Assembly: GCA_946482545.1 (NCBI GenBank)
Contig: CAMLRX010000188.1
Coordinates: 1 to 6,759, forward strand
Origin: an uncultured Flavihumibacter sp.
Lineage (GTDB): Bacteria; Bacteroidota; Bacteroidia; Chitinophagales; Chitinophagaceae
Length of the DNA stretch: 6,759 nt
Direction of reading: 5' to 3'
Shown one piece after another: positions 6,213 through 6,759 of this stretch (position 1 is its first letter; each line of letters begins with the position of its first letter). A program made the translations under genes and the position numbers. A model generated the notes under the pieces. The model was not told where the DNA came from, made no database searches, and saw nothing but the letters and a program-made list of their open reading frames with translations.

Positions 6213-6759
6213 ATGAACAACCTGCGCATCATCTCCTATAATGTGAACGGTATCCGTTCTGCCATGAACAAAGGCTTTGTGGAATGGCTTCAGACCGACC
6301 CCGCTGATATCATCTGTTTGCAGGAAACCAAGGCCACCCGTGAAAACGTGAACCACGCGCTGTTTGCGGAACTTGGCTACCACGATTACTGGTTCTCCGC
6401 ACAGAAAAAAGGGTATAGCGGTGTTGCTTTTCTCACGAAGATCAAACCCGATGAACTGGCTTTGGGATCCGGCATTGCGCAAAGCGATTTTGAAGGAAGA
6501 GTGATCCGGATGCAACTGGGTGACCTTACGCTGATCAACGCTTATTTTCCATCGGGAACAAGTGGTGATGAGCGCCAGACCTATAAATACCAGTGGCTGA
6601 ATGAATTCCAGGACTATGTGCAGGAGCTGCGAAAAACACATCCCAGGCTCATCATTTGTGGCGACTATAACATCGCCCACAAGGAGATTGATATCCATGA
6701 TCCGAAGGGCAACAAGAAGTCTTCCGGGTTTCTTCCGGAAGAACGTGCCTGGATGGACC
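6213..6759 (+). CDS. xth: Exodeoxyribonuclease III (AP endonuclease), 5' part, runs off the window
   Basis: Mg-dependent 3'-5' exonuclease and apurinic/apyrimidinic endonuclease of base-excision repair, in the endonuclease/exonuclease/phosphatase superfamily. 182 codons are visible of roughly 255 usual for the family; there is no stop before the edge. Starting MNNLRIISYNVNGIRSAMNK, it shows N10 (SYNVNGIR), E38 (LQETK), Y111 (NAYFPSG), D151 and N153 (GDYNIAHKEIDIHDPK), matching E. coli ExoIII N7, E34, Y109, D151 and N153. SSGFLPEERAWMD at the edge is also typical. The C-terminal catalytic aspartates and histidine lie outside the window. The ATG at 6213 is the only sensible start; an ATG at 6209 is out of frame. 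It has no Shine-Dalgarno sequence but an A-rich leader, as usual in Bacteroidota. Confidence 0.95.
   Translation, partial: MNNLRIISYNVNGIRSAMNKGFVEWLQTDPADIICLQETKATRENVNHALFAELGYHDYWFSAQKKGYSGVAFLTKIKPDELALGSGIAQSDFEGRVIRMQLGDLTLINAYFPSGTSGDERQTYKYQWLNEFQDYVQELRKTHPRLIICGDYNIAHKEIDIHDPKGNKKSSGFLPEERAWMD

Noticed and set aside
6201..6698. A 165-codon minus-strand open frame opposite xth
   Set aside because: The plus-strand frame encodes clear ExoIII motifs; the minus frame is its shadow.

Overview
The window reads as ordinary chromosomal DNA from a Bacteroidota bacterium, most likely in or near Chitinophagaceae. The reasons are a methionine synthase split into two genes, a secreted GH97 glycosidase with a Bacteroidota-style signal peptide, an ORF6N-family remnant, A-rich leaders without Shine-Dalgarno sequences, and -7 boxes resembling TAnnTTTG. 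The taxon is an inference from gene content and style, not from a marker gene.

Layout, right to left along the minus strand. At the right edge, the 5' part of xth (exodeoxyribonuclease III) runs on the plus strand and leaves the window. Diverging from it is a LOG/TIGR00730 Rossmann-fold gene (6128-5382). After 93 bp comes a 700-residue secreted GH97 glycoside hydrolase (5288-3186) with its own candidate promoter. It ends at a strong nested palindrome that acts as a plausible terminator (3105-3154). After about 190 bp without a gene comes the metH operon: metH-N, the zinc/homocysteine-binding module (2914-1898), then a decayed ORF6N-domain gene (about 1841-1491), then metH-C, the folate- and cobalamin-binding modules (1484 to beyond the left edge).

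The two metH halves should work together as one cobalamin-dependent methionine synthase. The zinc module activates homocysteine; the folate and B12 modules carry the methyl group from methyltetrahydrofolate. The LOG protein, GH97 enzyme and ExoIII look like independent housekeeping or catabolic genes.

The most interesting spot is the 413-bp gap between the metH halves. It holds an ORF6N gene that lacks a usable original start, has lost its middle in frame, keeps its true C-terminus, and contains a 21-bp-arm near-perfect palindrome inside the coding sequence. It stops 6 nt before metH-C and in the same frame. I see no RNA genes, CRISPR array, transposase or complete mobile element, and no convincing undescribed system.
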